Below, piece by piece: positions 1-8,212 of a stretch of 64,000 bases of DNA (position 1 is its first letter; every line of letters starts with the position of its first letter). Made by a program: the position numbers and the translations under genes. The notes beneath the pieces are model-generated. The model was not told where the DNA came from. It saw nothing but the letters and a program-made list of their open reading frames with translations, and made no database searches. The DNA comes from Cohnella candidum. Lineage in GTDB: Bacteria > Bacillota > Bacilli > Paenibacillales > Paenibacillaceae. Location of the stretch: positions 841,001 through 905,000 of the forward strand of contig NZ_CP033433.1 in the NCBI RefSeq assembly GCF_003713065.1, given 5' to 3'.

Positions 1-630
1 TTGAAACGTCCAAGCCAGCGCCGGATTGTCGCCGAAAAAGTCCGCGAAGCGTTTCTCGTGCGTAATCATCTTGGCTGCCGTGTAGGCAAGTACGCCGGAA
101 CCGGCATAGATGATCCATTTGTAACGGTCGATGATCTTAATGAACAGCGTGCTTCCCCAGACGACGATCGGTATGCTGATCAGCAAGCCTAGTACGACCA
201 GCTCGAAGCTGCCGTGTGCCGCTCCGGCTACCGCGATCACATTGTCGAGCCCCATCGCCGCGTCGGCGATAATGATCGTCCGAATGGAGGCCATGAGCGT
301 CGCCGCGGGTTTGATGTTATCATGCTGGTCTTCCTGCACAAGCAGCTTGTAGGCGATCCAAACGAGGACCACGCCTCCCAGCGCGAGCAGGAAAGGAATT
401 TCGAGCAGCCAAACGACCAGCACCGTGGCGAGAATCCGAATGCCGACCGCCCCGGCGGTGCCCCATAGAATCGCTTTTTTCTGGGTTTCCTTCGGCAAAT
501 TGCGAGCTGCAAGGCCGATCACGATCGCGTTGTCTCCCGCCAGCAGCAGATCGATGAACACGATGGTGAGCAGCGAGGACCAAAACTGCAGCGTCCCCAA
601 ATCTGAAATGAATCCTGAAATCCAGTCCAC
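1..630 (-). CDS. TerC family integral membrane protein (YjbE-like), 3' end cut by window
   Basis: The gene is read on the complement from a GTG at 630 and runs off the window start; 210 codons are present, close to the roughly 220 residues usual for YjbE-type proteins, so only a few C-terminal residues are missing. A GGGG-rich ribosome binding site lies at about 639-649. The TerC signature is visible twice: AGDNA near residues 31-35 and ADAAMGLDN near 130, each acidic motif sitting in a hydrophobic segment. TerC proteins are multi-pass membrane proteins, several of which export Mn2+ or load metal onto secreted enzymes; the exact substrate here is inference. It is divergent from a second TerC paralogue at 751. 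Confidence 0.85.
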   Translation of the reverse strand, partial: MDWISGFISDLGTLQFWSSLLTIVFIDLLLAGDNAIVIGLAARNLPKETQKKAILWGTAGAVGIRILATVLVVWLLEIPFLLALGGVVLVWIAYKLLVQEDQHDNIKPAATLMASIRTIIIADAAMGLDNVIAVAGAAHGSFELVVLGLLISIPIVVWGSTLFIKIIDRYKWIIYAGSGVLAYTAAKMITHEKRFADFFGDNPALAWTFQ

Positions 631-750
631 TTTCGTTCCCCCTAACCTCTTTGCAGTGACTAATACGTCCGATGCGACAAAAGGATTCATATTTCCGTTC
701 ACATATCCAATCGGGCTTGTACATACATCTGTTAGGAGGAGGTGCCCGGA

Positions 751-1419
751 ATGGAGCTGCTGGACCGTCTTTTCGTTTTCCTGGAGATCACGCTGATCAA
801 CTTGCTGCTGAGCGGAGACAACGCCGTCGTCATCGCGCTGGCCGCGCGCCGACTGCCTCTCCCGCAGCGCCGCAAAGCGGTATGGTGGGGCGCGGCGGCC
901 GCCGTGTTGCTTCGCTGCGTACTTACATTAGGCGCCGTCGCGATGCTGGGCGTGCCATTCCTGCAGACGGCGGGGGCGTTGCTGCTGTTTGGAATCGCGC
1001 TCAAGCTGATGCTCGAGAGGGGCGGGCACGACACCCGGACGCCGTCCGCCTCCAGTCTTGCCGGCGCCGTATGGACGATCGTCGCCGCCGACTTCGTCAT
1101 GAGCCTGGACAACGTGCTCGCGGTCGCCGCGGTGGCCGACGGGGATGTGGCGATGCTCGTCATCGGGATCGTCATGAGCATTCCGATTATCATTTGGGGG
1201 AGCTCTTTTATTATGCGACTGTTGGACCGGCTGCCCGGATTAACTTACGCGGGCGGAGCGCTCCTTGCCTATACCGCTGGGGAAATGATGCTCCACGACG
1301 AGGGGCTTGCGCGGCTCATTCCCGCCTTTGCGGGGGAAGGGCAGAAGTCGCTGCCGTACGTTGCGGCCGCCGTACTGCTGGGCGCTGCGCTCGTCATCAG
1401 ACGAACCCGGAATTCATAG
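751..1419 (+). CDS. TerC family integral membrane protein (YjbE-like)
   Basis: This 222-residue multi-pass membrane protein is a paralogue of its divergent neighbour. The paired TerC motifs are SGDNA (residues 21-25) and ADFVMSLDN (113-121), each inside a transmembrane helix, as expected for the metal-binding core of the family. The ATG at 751 is preferred over an in-frame GTG at 742 because an AGGAGGAGG element (734-742) stands 8 nt before it and overlaps the GTG. The likely role is divalent metal (Mn2+) export or tolerance at the cytoplasmic membrane; this is family knowledge, not shown here. No yybP-ykoY manganese riboswitch is recognisable in the 120-bp gap. Confidence 0.85.
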   Translation: MELLDRLFVFLEITLINLLLSGDNAVVIALAARRLPLPQRRKAVWWGAAAAVLLRCVLTLGAVAMLGVPFLQTAGALLLFGIALKLMLERGGHDTRTPSASSLAGAVWTIVAADFVMSLDNVLAVAAVADGDVAMLVIGIVMSIPIIIWGSSFIMRLLDRLPGLTYAGGALLAYTAGEMMLHDEGLARLIPAFAGEGQKSLPYVAAAVLLGAALVIRRTRNS

Positions 1420-1567
1420 TCGGAAGGGGCGAAAGAAGAAAAGGATGCCCGCCTATTTCGCGACTGGTTTTTTCCCCGGACTTCCAGTACACTAAGAAGA
1501 AAAAGATGTCATAAACCGACAACGGTTTCTGCGTCCGAGAGTCTGTCTATGAAGTGGGGGAACCGTC

Positions 1568-2050
1568 GTGAACAAGCAATCCGCCGCAGTGGGCGTTTTG
1601 GTGTTGGCCGCGGGATTGGTCATTCTGTTGGGCAAGTGGGGAGTATTCGCTTTTATCGGCAGCGTTTTTTGGCCATTATTCATTCTCGTACCGGGCGTGC
1701 TGCTTCACGTGCTATATTTCGGGAGAATGGTTCCTTCCGTGGCGCTGGTGCCGGCGGGCATTCTGACGGTCGTATCGGTCATTCTGCTGATCGGCAACTG
1801 GTTCGGGTGGGATTTGATGAAATACCTGTGGCCTTTCTTTCCGTTCGCGGTCGCCGTCGGTCTCTACGAATATTACGTGTTCGGCTATTCGCGCTCGAAG
1901 ACGTTGTGGACGGCTTCGATCGGCTTGGCCGTGTTTTCCCTCGTCCTGTTCGGCATGACGCTCTTGTGGACCTGGGGGATTTATTTGCTGGCGCTCGCGC
2001 TGATCGGATTCGGCGCCTGGCTGGTGCTCCGGCGCCCGCGCATTTGGTAA
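1568..2050 (+). CDS. Small polytopic membrane protein of unknown function
   Basis: This 160-residue protein is almost entirely hydrophobic, with about six predicted membrane segments (roughly residues 7-24, 28-50, 55-75, 84-105, 112-130 and 135-152) and a short basic tail ending RRPRIW. The start is a GTG at 1568 behind a GTGGGGGAA ribosome binding site. The glycine- and tryptophan-rich layout resembles the membrane region of LiaF/DUF5668 proteins, but no cytoplasmic LiaF domain follows, so I leave the function open. It is a monocistron, closed by the hairpin at 2060. The 150 bp upstream hold nothing I can recognise. Confidence 0.7.
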   Translation: MNKQSAAVGVLVLAAGLVILLGKWGVFAFIGSVFWPLFILVPGVLLHVLYFGRMVPSVALVPAGILTVVSVILLIGNWFGWDLMKYLWPFFPFAVAVGLYEYYVFGYSRSKTLWTASIGLAVFSLVLFGMTLLWTWGIYLLALALIGFGAWLVLRRPRIW

Positions 2051-2059
2051 CAACGGGAC

Positions 2060-2094
2060 AAGCCGTCCGCTCATGGGAGCGGGCGGCTTTTTTC
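2060..2094 (+). terminator. Rho-independent terminator of the 1568 gene
   Basis: A 13-bp perfect stem (AAGCCGTCCGCTC at 2060-2072 pairing with 2077-2089) with a 4-nt loop is followed by a T run. It ends the membrane protein gene and lies between that gene and the convergent AraC regulator. Confidence 0.85.
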
Positions 2095-2103
2095 GTTCAG
2101 GCG

Positions 2104-2919
2104 TTACGATTTCCGGAATCCGCTCCACGACCACCGGCGGATTTCCGTAGCGGTCCTGCCCGTACCCCGCTTGATCAGGCGGGCCAGGTGGTGCGAGGTT
2201 TTAAACCCGCAGCGGTGGGCGATTTCCGACACGCTCAGGCCGGTATTGGTGAGGAGCTCGACCGCCCGTTCGACCCTGCAACGCCACAGATAGGAAACGG
2301 GAGTCGTCCGCTCGAACCGCTTGAACAGGCGAACCAGGTGTTCCGGGGAGACGCCGGACCCCGCGGCGATATCGGCAAGCGACACGTCTTCGTGGAAATG
2401 GCCGCGGATCCAGGCGAGCGCGGCATATACGGCGGGATGCTTTTCCCGTTGAATGGCCATGGAGGACACCGACGGATACAGATGCAAGGCGGCCAAGCCC
2501 AAGCTAAGCAGCAACGGGGCGTCCGGCGGCGATTGAGGCTGCAGGTTCAACATGAGATCGACGAGCCGGTTCATTTCTTCGGTCAACGGCAGAAACTCCG
2601 GCAGCCTTCGGATCTCTTCCATCGTGCGGGAGGCGAGCTCCGGGACGTGGACGGCGATCCATCGGTGCCAGGTATCCTCCGTTTTCGAAAAGACGAACGA
2701 TTCCTCGTGTCCCGGCTTCAGCAATGCGACATGCCCGGGGCCGACATGAAGCTCGCGCCCGTCTATCGCCACCGTCATTTCGCCCGTATAGAGCATGACG
2801 AGCTGCAGGTCTTGCTGGATGCGGGGGCCGAACCGGCCTCCCGGAGGATACACGACCGAACCGGCGGAAGCGCTGCGAACCGCCTCGAACGGAATGTCCA
2901 ACTCACTTTGCGCCATCAC
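2104..2919 (-). CDS. AraC family transcriptional regulator with cupin-like sensor domain
   Basis: This 271-residue protein has an N-terminal AraC_binding/cupin-type region (about residues 20-90, with PPGGRFGPRIQQDLQLV and a beta-rich stretch) and a C-terminal AraC double helix-turn-helix (about 165-262). The second recognition half contains LSVSEIAHRCGFKTSHHLARLIKR, the usual family signature. The start is GTG 2919 or the adjacent ATG 2916, both behind a GGGGTGA site. It is transcribed divergently from the dioxygenase at 3069 across a 150-bp shared region, so that gene is its most likely target (inference). The effector is unknown; AraC proteins of this layout usually sense sugars or other small organic ligands. 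Confidence 0.85.
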   Translation of the reverse strand: MMAQSELDIPFEAVRSASAGSVVYPPGGRFGPRIQQDLQLVMLYTGEMTVAIDGRELHVGPGHVALLKPGHEESFVFSKTEDTWHRWIAVHVPELASRTMEEIRRLPEFLPLTEEMNRLVDLMLNLQPQSPPDAPLLLSLGLAALHLYPSVSSMAIQREKHPAVYAALAWIRGHFHEDVSLADIAAGSGVSPEHLVRLFKRFERTTPVSYLWRCRVERAVELLTNTGLSVSEIAHRCGFKTSHHLARLIKRGTGRTATEIRRWSWSGFRKS

Positions 2920-3000
2920 GGAGTCTCACCCCTTTGGGTCCATTTTAAGAGGCACGCGCCCCGAAATCAATCATGGACACATTTTGGCCATTCACAGCCA

Positions 3001-3029
3001 TTGTGGCGCGGTTTCCCCGGCAGTATGCT
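3001..3029 (+). promoter_or_regulatory. Candidate sigma-A promoter of the dioxygenase gene
   Basis: TTGTGG at 3001-3006 and TATGCT at 3024-3029 are separated by 17 bp. The -35 is weak, as expected for an activator-dependent promoter, and a short imperfect inverted repeat (GGCCATTCACAGCCATTGTGG) spanning 2986-3006 overlaps it and could be an AraC-type site. This is pattern evidence only. Confidence 0.35.
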
Positions 3030-3068
3030 CAAAGCGAGTCTTCCAATCCGTCCAAAGGGGAAATCCGC

Positions 3069-3815
3069 ATGCACAACGTTACGTACACGAAGCCGCTGAC
3101 TCCGCTCACGCAGGAGCAAATCGATTTTTTCCGGGAACAGGGATACTTGCTGTTCAAGAAGGGAATGTCGGCTGACCTGATCGATGCCTTTAACGGACAC
3201 ATTTACGATATCCGCAACCAGGATCAGATGCCCGAATGGGCGGCGGTCGATCCCGCCAAACGGTTTTCGCTGCGGCTGTTTAACCCCCACCAGAACGACA
3301 GCTTCTCGCGGCAGCTGATGAAGAACGCGATCGTGCGGGGCGCGCTGGCGCAATTGATGGGCATGGAGGCCGTGTGCGTCCAAAGCATGTACTTCTACAA
3401 GGAGCCGGGTTCACCGGGCCAGGCGGCGCATCAGGACTACTACTATATCAAAAACGATCCGATGACGATGATTGCCGCGTGGACCGCGATGGAGGAGTCG
3501 GTCGACGAGGAGAACGGCTGCCTTTGGGTCATGCCGGGCACGCATAAGCTGGGCTTGCTGCCCCACGGAGCGGTGAAAAACATCGAGGAGCACGAGCCTT
3601 GGACGGAAGAGACGGAAGGCGTCGATACGACCCGCCAAATTCCCGTCGTCATGGAGAAGGGGGACATCCTGTTTTTCAGCGAGCTGCTTATCCACTCTTC
3701 CAATAAAAACCGGAGTCGGGACCGCTGGCGCCGCTCCTATGTCTGCCATTACATCCGGGAGGACTCGAACGTGCTGCACCGGGAAGATCTCCGGCAGAAA
3801 TACCCGCTGTACTGA
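3069..3815 (+). CDS. Phytanoyl-CoA dioxygenase family Fe(II)/2-oxoglutarate oxygenase
   Basis: This 248-residue protein has the PhyH-type double-stranded beta-helix fold. The metal triad is visible: H121 and D123 in AAHQDYYY and the distal H209 in LLIHSSNKNRS, followed by arginines able to bind the 2-oxoglutarate carboxylate. The motif ENGCLWVMPGTHK is typical of the family. The start ATG 3069 has an AAAGGGG site; upstream in-frame codons lack one. The enzyme is expected to hydroxylate a small organic substrate in the cytoplasm. The substrate is not identifiable from sequence, but control by a divergent AraC regulator suggests an inducible catabolic or modification step. Confidence 0.85.
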   Translation: MHNVTYTKPLTPLTQEQIDFFREQGYLLFKKGMSADLIDAFNGHIYDIRNQDQMPEWAAVDPAKRFSLRLFNPHQNDSFSRQLMKNAIVRGALAQLMGMEAVCVQSMYFYKEPGSPGQAAHQDYYYIKNDPMTMIAAWTAMEESVDEENGCLWVMPGTHKLGLLPHGAVKNIEEHEPWTEETEGVDTTRQIPVVMEKGDILFFSELLIHSSNKNRSRDRWRRSYVCHYIREDSNVLHREDLRQKYPLY

Positions 3816-3844
3816 TCGCGAGCGCGCCGCATGAAAATGTTACC

Positions 3845-3873
3845 TTGGCTTTTCATGAAGCGTGGCGTATAAT
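3845..3873 (+). promoter_or_regulatory. Sigma-A promoter of typA
   Basis: TTGGCT (3845-3850) and a consensus TATAAT (3868-3873) are 17 bp apart. The transcript would start near 3880, giving a leader of about 155 nt before typA. That leader holds a hairpin (AACGTCGGC 3942-3950 with GTCGGCGTT 3956-3964, two wobble pairs) followed by TTTCT, a weak terminator-like element. Confidence 0.6.
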
Positions 3874-4035
3874 AGAAGGGATGTCGACCGGAAGGGCTGT
3901 CTAAAACCTGCATACCGGCTCGAATTCTGCGCATGTTGAGAAACGTCGGCCTCGCGTCGGCGTTTTCTGATTCATCGGGCACAAATCCCTAACGGGAATA
4001 GAGATAAGAAAATTTAAGGAGTGGAATCCCGCATT

Positions 4036-5877
4036 ATGCATCCGAGAGACCGTATCCGCAATATCGCCATCATCGCCCACGTCGATCATGGCAAAACGAC
4101 GCTCGTCGACCAGCTGCTTCGCCAATCCGGCACGTTCCGCGACAATGAGCAAGTCCAGGAGCGCGCGATGGACTCGAACGATCTGGAACGCGAACGCGGC
4201 ATCACGATCCTGGCCAAAAACACCGCTGTCCAGTATAAGGACTACCTCATCAACATCGTCGATACGCCCGGACACGCCGATTTCGGCGGAGAAGTCGAGC
4301 GGATCATGAAAATGGTGGACGGCGTTCTGCTCGTCGTCGACGCTTTCGAAGGCTGCATGCCCCAAACGAAATTCGTGCTTCGCAAAGCGCTGCAGCACGG
4401 ACTGACGCCGGTCGTCGTCCTGAACAAAATCGACCGCCCGGCCGCGCGCCCTGCGGAAGTCATCGACGAAGTGCTCGAGCTCTTCATCGAGCTCGAAGCG
4501 AACGACGAGCAGCTCGATTTCCCGGTCGTATACGCGTCCGGCTTGAACGGCATCGCGAGCTTGGATCCCGACGTCCTTGGTACCACGATGGAGCCTCTGT
4601 ACGAGACGATCATCGAGAAAATCCCGCACCCGACCGAGAACACGGAAGAGCCGCTCCAGTTCCTGGTGACGCTGCTCGACTATAACGAATACCTCGGACG
4701 GATCGCCATCGGCCGCGTCAACCGCGGACGGATCCGCCAAGGACAGGTCGTGGCCGTGATGGACCACGAAGGCAAAGTGCGCCAATCCCGCATCGAGAAG
4801 CTGTTCGGCTTCCAAGGGCTGAAGCGACACGAAATCGAAGAAGCGGCCGCCGGCGACATCGTCGCTTTGGCGGGCCTGAAAGATATCAACATCGGCGAAA
4901 CGGTCGCCGATCCTGCGAATCCGGAGCAGCTGCCCGTCCTCAAGATCGACGAGCCGACGCTGCAGATGACGTTCATCGTCAACAACAGCCCGTTCGCCGG
5001 CCGCGAAGGCAAATGGGTCACTTCCCGCAAGCTGCGCGAGCGCCTGTTCAAGGAGCTCGAAACCGACGTCAGCCTCCGCGTGGAGGAAACGGACAGCCCC
5101 GACGCGTTCGTCGTCAGCGGCCGCGGCGAGCTGCACCTCGGCATCCTGATCGAGAACATGCGCCGTGAAGGCTATGAGCTTCAAGTTTCGAAACCGGAAG
5201 TCATCATCAAGGAAATCGACGGCGTCAAATCCGAGCCGATCGAACGCCTCCTGATCGACGTGCCGGAAGAAAGCATGGGCGCGGTCATGGAAAGCCTCGG
5301 CACCCGCAAAGCGGAGATGGTCAACATGATCAACAACGGCAACGGCCAAGTCCGCCTGGAATTCCTCATTCCGGCGCGCGGCCTGATCGGGTACCGCACC
5401 AACTTCCTGACGATGACCCGCGGCTACGGCGTCATGAACCACGCGTTCGACAGCTACGGACCGGTCGTCGGCGGCCAGGTCGGCGGGCGCCACCAAGGCG
5501 TACTCGTCGCAAGCGAGACGGGCACCTCCACCGCGTACGGCATGCTGTCGGTCGAGGACCGCGGCATCCTGTTCATGGAGCCGGGCACGGACGTTTACGA
5601 AGGCATGATCGTCGGCGAGCATACCCGCGACAACGACATCATCGTCAACATTTGCAAAGAGAAAGCCCTGAACAACATCCGGACGGCGAACAAGGAAGAA
5701 ACCGTGAAAATGAAGGCGCCGCGCTTGATGTCTCTGGAAGAAGCGCTGGAATACCTGAACGACGACGAATATTGCGAAATTACCCCCAAGAGCATTCGCC
5801 TTCGCAAGAAAGTGCTGAACAAGAGCGAACGCGACCGTTACGAGAAGCAGCGCAAAATGGCGGAAGCCGGGGTATAA
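4036..5877 (+). CDS. typA: Translational GTPase TypA/BipA
   Basis: This 613-residue ribosome-associated GTPase matches the family length (about 612). The P-loop AHVDHGKTT is at residues 14-22, the switch II motif [14 protein letters not shown] near 77-90 and the NKID specificity motif near 130. Domains II, III and V and the TypA-specific C-terminal region follow, with [20 protein letters not shown] and [17 protein letters not shown]. It supports ribosome assembly and growth under stress, in particular cold. The ATG at 4036 is chosen because a GTG at 4021 overlaps the AAGGAG site. It heads a yla-like block (typA, ylaH) as in Bacillus subtilis. Confidence 0.95.
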   Translation: MHPRDRIRNIAIIAHVDHGKTTLVDQLLRQSGTFRDNEQVQERAMDSNDLERERGITILAKNTAVQYKDYLINIVDTPGHADFGGEVERIMKMVDGVLLVVDAFEGCMPQTKFVLRKALQHGLTPVVVLNKIDRPAARPAEVIDEVLELFIELEANDEQLDFPVVYASGLNGIASLDPDVLGTTMEPLYETIIEKIPHPTENTEEPLQFLVTLLDYNEYLGRIAIGRVNRGRIRQGQVVAVMDHEGKVRQSRIEKLFGFQGLKRHEIEEAAAGDIVALAGLKDINIGETVADPANPEQLPVLKIDEPTLQMTFIVNNSPFAGREGKWVTSRKLRERLFKELETDVSLRVEETDSPDAFVVSGRGELHLGILIENMRREGYELQVSKPEVIIKEIDGVKSEPIERLLIDVPEESMGAVMESLGTRKAEMVNMINNGNGQVRLEFLIPARGLIGYRTNFLTMTRGYGVMNHAFDSYGPVVGGQVGGRHQGVLVASETGTSTAYGMLSVEDRGILFMEPGTDVYEGMIVGEHTRDNDIIVNICKEKALNNIRTANKEETVKMKAPRLMSLEEALEYLNDDEYCEITPKSIRLRKKVLNKSERDRYEKQRKMAEAGV

Positions 5878-5910
5878 CCGGAAACGGACGGAACGTAAGG
5901 AGGAATCGCG

Positions 5911-6228
5911 ATGCAGCACTGGTTTTCGGAGCATCCATGGATCAGCTACGTGCTGATTCTCGGGTTCACGATCTATATTTTCAATGCCGTCTTCCGCATG
6001 GGGCGGCTTCCGATTCTTAAGGAGATCCTCGTTTACCTGATCATGGCGATCGGCTGCCTCGTGCTGCTGGTGCTTCAGATCGATAAACTTCCGATCATCC
6101 AGTGCATGGGCGTCGCCGTCATCATGATGCTCATGCTGCGGCTTCGCCAGCTGTACGATAAGCGGCGCGGTTCCCGTCCGTCCGGCGAAGCCGGCAAGCC
6201 CAATACGAACGCGCCGGGCCGGCCGTAA
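5911..6228 (+). CDS. ylaH: YlaH-like small membrane protein
   Basis: This is a 105-residue protein with three hydrophobic segments (about residues 12-28, 38-58 and 63-78) and a polar C-terminal tail. It follows typA by 33 bp with a TAAGGAGG site, and this typA-ylaH order is conserved in Bacillales. The sequence around RMGRLPILKEILVYLIMAIGC looks like the YlaH family. The function of YlaH is unknown; location in the membrane is inferred from the hydrophobic profile. Confidence 0.8.
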   Translation: MQHWFSEHPWISYVLILGFTIYIFNAVFRMGRLPILKEILVYLIMAIGCLVLLVLQIDKLPIIQCMGVAVIMMLMLRLRQLYDKRRGSRPSGEAGKPNTNAPGRP

Positions 6229-6253
6229 CTCGATTCAGGGAGAGGAATAGCCT

Positions 6254-6559
6254 TTGAGCCTGATGGACGCGTTATTCTATTGGCTTCAGATGAAGCTGGT
6301 GTGCGACTCCCGGCCCGGCGATACGGCCGCGCGGGAGACCGCCGCGTTTTTCGCGCAAATTTTGTCGGAAGACCACGGATTGGCGTCGTTTGACGTCACT
6401 TCGGCGGACGACGCCAAAATCTACGTGACTTATCGCAACTCGGAAGGCACCGAACGGACCGTCTGGTTCGACCGGGAAGCCGCCGAGCACATGATGCTTA
6501 ACCCGATACTGAGCAGAGACGAAAAAGAAAAAGAAGAGAAGGAGCAGGGACCATCATGA
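6254..6559 (+). CDS. Hypothetical cytoplasmic protein, 101 aa
   Basis: I do not recognise this small acidic protein. It starts at TTG 6254 behind an AGGGAGAGGAAT site and ends in a lysine/glutamate-rich tail (about residues 87-101). A central stretch with DVTSADDAKIYVTYRNSEGTERTVWF looks like a small alpha/beta domain. Its stop codon overlaps the start of the following LCP gene in an ATGA junction, so the two are probably translationally coupled. It occupies the place where Bacillus subtilis has ylaI, but it has no CxxC zinc motif and is not a YlaI homologue by eye. Confidence 0.7.
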   Translation: MSLMDALFYWLQMKLVCDSRPGDTAARETAAFFAQILSEDHGLASFDVTSADDAKIYVTYRNSEGTERTVWFDREAAEHMMLNPILSRDEKEKEEKEQGPS

Positions 6560-7659
6560 GTTACGACCAGTCGCTTCCCCCGAGGATGAGAAAGCAGGCG
6601 GCCAAACCGCCGAAAGCGGCTCCTCCCCGGAAACCGCGGCGCATCGGGCGGATTGTACTTGCCTTTCTTGCCATCGTCATCGTGGCGCTTGCGTCATATG
6701 CCGGTTACTTGTACGTCAAAGCCAACCAAAACATCACGAAAGTCGCCGATCCCGATGCTTCCAGCGTTCCGAAGGATCAGCTCGCCGAATCCAAACCGAT
6801 CAGCCTGCTGCTGCTCGGCATGGACACGCGGGAAGAGACGGGAAGCATGAATACCGACGTCATCATGACCGCCATTTTCAATCCGAAAACGAAAACCGCG
6901 ACCGTCGTGTCCGTCCCCCGGGATTCGGACCTTAACCTGGACGGCTACAAGACGCGTAAGGCCAACGCCTACTATGCCCGTTTCCTCTCGATCGCTCGGA
7001 CGGAAGAGAACCTGTCGGGCGACGGCGCCCGCAAGTATGCAAACGAGCAAATGAGAAGCATGATGGAAAAGTTTTTCGGCGGCATTAAAATCGATTATAC
7101 CGCGATCCTCGATTTCAAAGGATTCGTGGACGTGGTCGATGCGCTCGGCGGCGTTAACGTGTATGTCGACCAGGACATGAGATACTGGGACAAAGCCGAC
7201 GGCACGGACATCGACCTGCAGAAAGGCGACCAGAAGCTCGACGGGGAAGGCGCGCTCGGTTTCGTCCGTTACCGGAAATCAAGAAACGGCGAAACGGCGC
7301 CTTCCAGCGACTTCGCCCGCAACGACCGCCAGGACCGCGTCTTGGGGGCGATCGTCGACAAGCTGAAATCGTTCGGCAGCGTCACCAAGATCGGGAACGT
7401 CATGGACGCGGTCGGCGACAACGTCAAAACCGACATTCCGAAAGAACAAATCCAAAACATGATCTCGACCTATTTCGGAATCAGCCGCCAGAACGTCCGG
7501 TTCATCGCCTTGACCGGAGAATGGAAGAGCCCTTACGTCTACCTCGACCAAGCCAAGCTCGAAGAGGCGAAGCAGGCGCTGCAGGAGGAAATGCAGCCGG
7601 AAGGCCGCGCGATAACTTCCGCCGCTCCGCAAGAAACGGCTGCCGCGGGCAGCGAGTAA
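6556..7659 (+). CDS. LytR-CpsA-Psr (LCP) family cell wall glycopolymer ligase
   Basis: This 367-residue protein has a basic N-terminal cytoplasmic stretch, a single membrane helix (about residues 33-53) and an extracellular LCP domain (about 80-310). Family signatures are visible: LLLLGMDTREETGSMNTDVIMT, SVPRDSDLNLDGY and a late RNDRQDRVLGAI motif with the arginines that contact the pyrophosphate of the lipid-linked donor. LCP proteins attach teichoic acid-like polymers to peptidoglycan. The C-terminal tail (about 345-367) is alanine- and glutamate-rich and probably disordered. The start overlaps the preceding stop (ATGA). Confidence 0.9.
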   Translation: MSYDQSLPPRMRKQAAKPPKAAPPRKPRRIGRIVLAFLAIVIVALASYAGYLYVKANQNITKVADPDASSVPKDQLAESKPISLLLLGMDTREETGSMNTDVIMTAIFNPKTKTATVVSVPRDSDLNLDGYKTRKANAYYARFLSIARTEENLSGDGARKYANEQMRSMMEKFFGGIKIDYTAILDFKGFVDVVDALGGVNVYVDQDMRYWDKADGTDIDLQKGDQKLDGEGALGFVRYRKSRNGETAPSSDFARNDRQDRVLGAIVDKLKSFGSVTKIGNVMDAVGDNVKTDIPKEQIQNMISTYFGISRQNVRFIALTGEWKSPYVYLDQAKLEEAKQALQEEMQPEGRAITSAAPQETAAAGSE

Positions 7660-7675
7660 CGGGACTTGCGCCGCT

Positions 7676-7704
7676 TTCAAAGCGGGCAGGGCGTGTGCTA
7701 TAAT
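7676..7704 (+). promoter_or_regulatory. Extended -10 promoter before the FMN-binding protein gene
   Basis: A perfect TATAAT (7699-7704) is preceded by TGC, an extended -10 element. The -35 place 17 bp upstream (TTCAAA, 7676-7681) matches only 4 of 6. It stands 32 bp before the start codon at 7736. Confidence 0.5.
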
Positions 7705-7735
7705 GGTGCCATCTTAAGCCGAAGGAGGGCTGCGG

Positions 7736-8191
7736 ATGGCCGAGACGTTAACGGCATTGCCCGAATCGCTGTTCACCCAGCTCCAGCACGAGAACTTCGT
7801 CCTTCTTCACACGGTCGACGCAGAAAGCGGAAGCCCGACTTCCAGCGCCATCTCCTGGATCTACGCGCCCGACACGGGCCGACTGCGCTTCGCCCTTGAC
7901 GGAAGATCGCGCCTGATCGAGAACTTGAAGGCGCGTGCCGAGGTCAGCGTTACGCTGTTCGGAGCCGGCAGCGTCCATGCCGTGTACGGCCAGGCGAAAG
8001 TCGTGGCCGATAAGCTGGAAGGCGTGCCTTTCCCGCTGGCGTGCGTGGACATCGAAGTATCGGCGGTGCGCGACGCCATGTTCTATGGCGCCCGTCTGTC
8101 GGTTCAACCCGAATACGAAAAAACGTACGACAAAAGAGCCGCGGACCGCTTGGACGGACAAGTGTTCGAGGCCATGAAGAAAGCCCAGTGA
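7736..8191 (+). CDS. Pyridoxamine 5'-phosphate oxidase family (split-barrel FMN-binding) protein
   Basis: This 151-residue protein fits the small split-barrel flavin-binding family: residues 15-60 carry the first barrel strands with SSAISWIYAPDTGRLRFALD, and VTLFGAGSVHAVYGQAKVV follows. It lacks the C-terminal substrate part of true PdxH, so it is more likely a general FMN- or F420-type oxidoreductase or a heme/flavin binding protein of unknown substrate. The start has a strong GAAGGAGG site. Its stop codon lies inside the stem of the terminator at 8180. Confidence 0.75.
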   Translation: MAETLTALPESLFTQLQHENFVLLHTVDAESGSPTSSAISWIYAPDTGRLRFALDGRSRLIENLKARAEVSVTLFGAGSVHAVYGQAKVVADKLEGVPFPLACVDIEVSAVRDAMFYGARLSVQPEYEKTYDKRAADRLDGQVFEAMKKAQ

Positions 8192-8209
8192 GCTTATTCA
8201 CTGGGCTTT
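8180..8209. terminator. Bidirectional terminator between convergent genes
   Basis: A 12-bp perfect stem (AAAGCCCAGTGA at 8180-8191 with its complement at 8198-8209) and a 6-nt loop lie between two convergent genes. The left arm includes the stop codon of the 7736 gene. The stem ends in A and T runs on either strand, so it can serve both genes. Confidence 0.8.
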
Positions 8210-8212
8210 CTG

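Noticed and set aside
631..750. yybP-ykoY manganese riboswitch between the two terC genes
   Set aside because: The gap is only 120 bp and lacks the conserved GGGGAGUA-type core on either strand.
3901..5934. Very long open frame (677 codons) antisense to typA
   Set aside because: It is the shadow of the high-GC codon pattern of typA, has no ribosome binding site and its translation has a low-complexity, D/V/R-rich composition. The same holds for long antisense frames over spoVD, ileS and carB.
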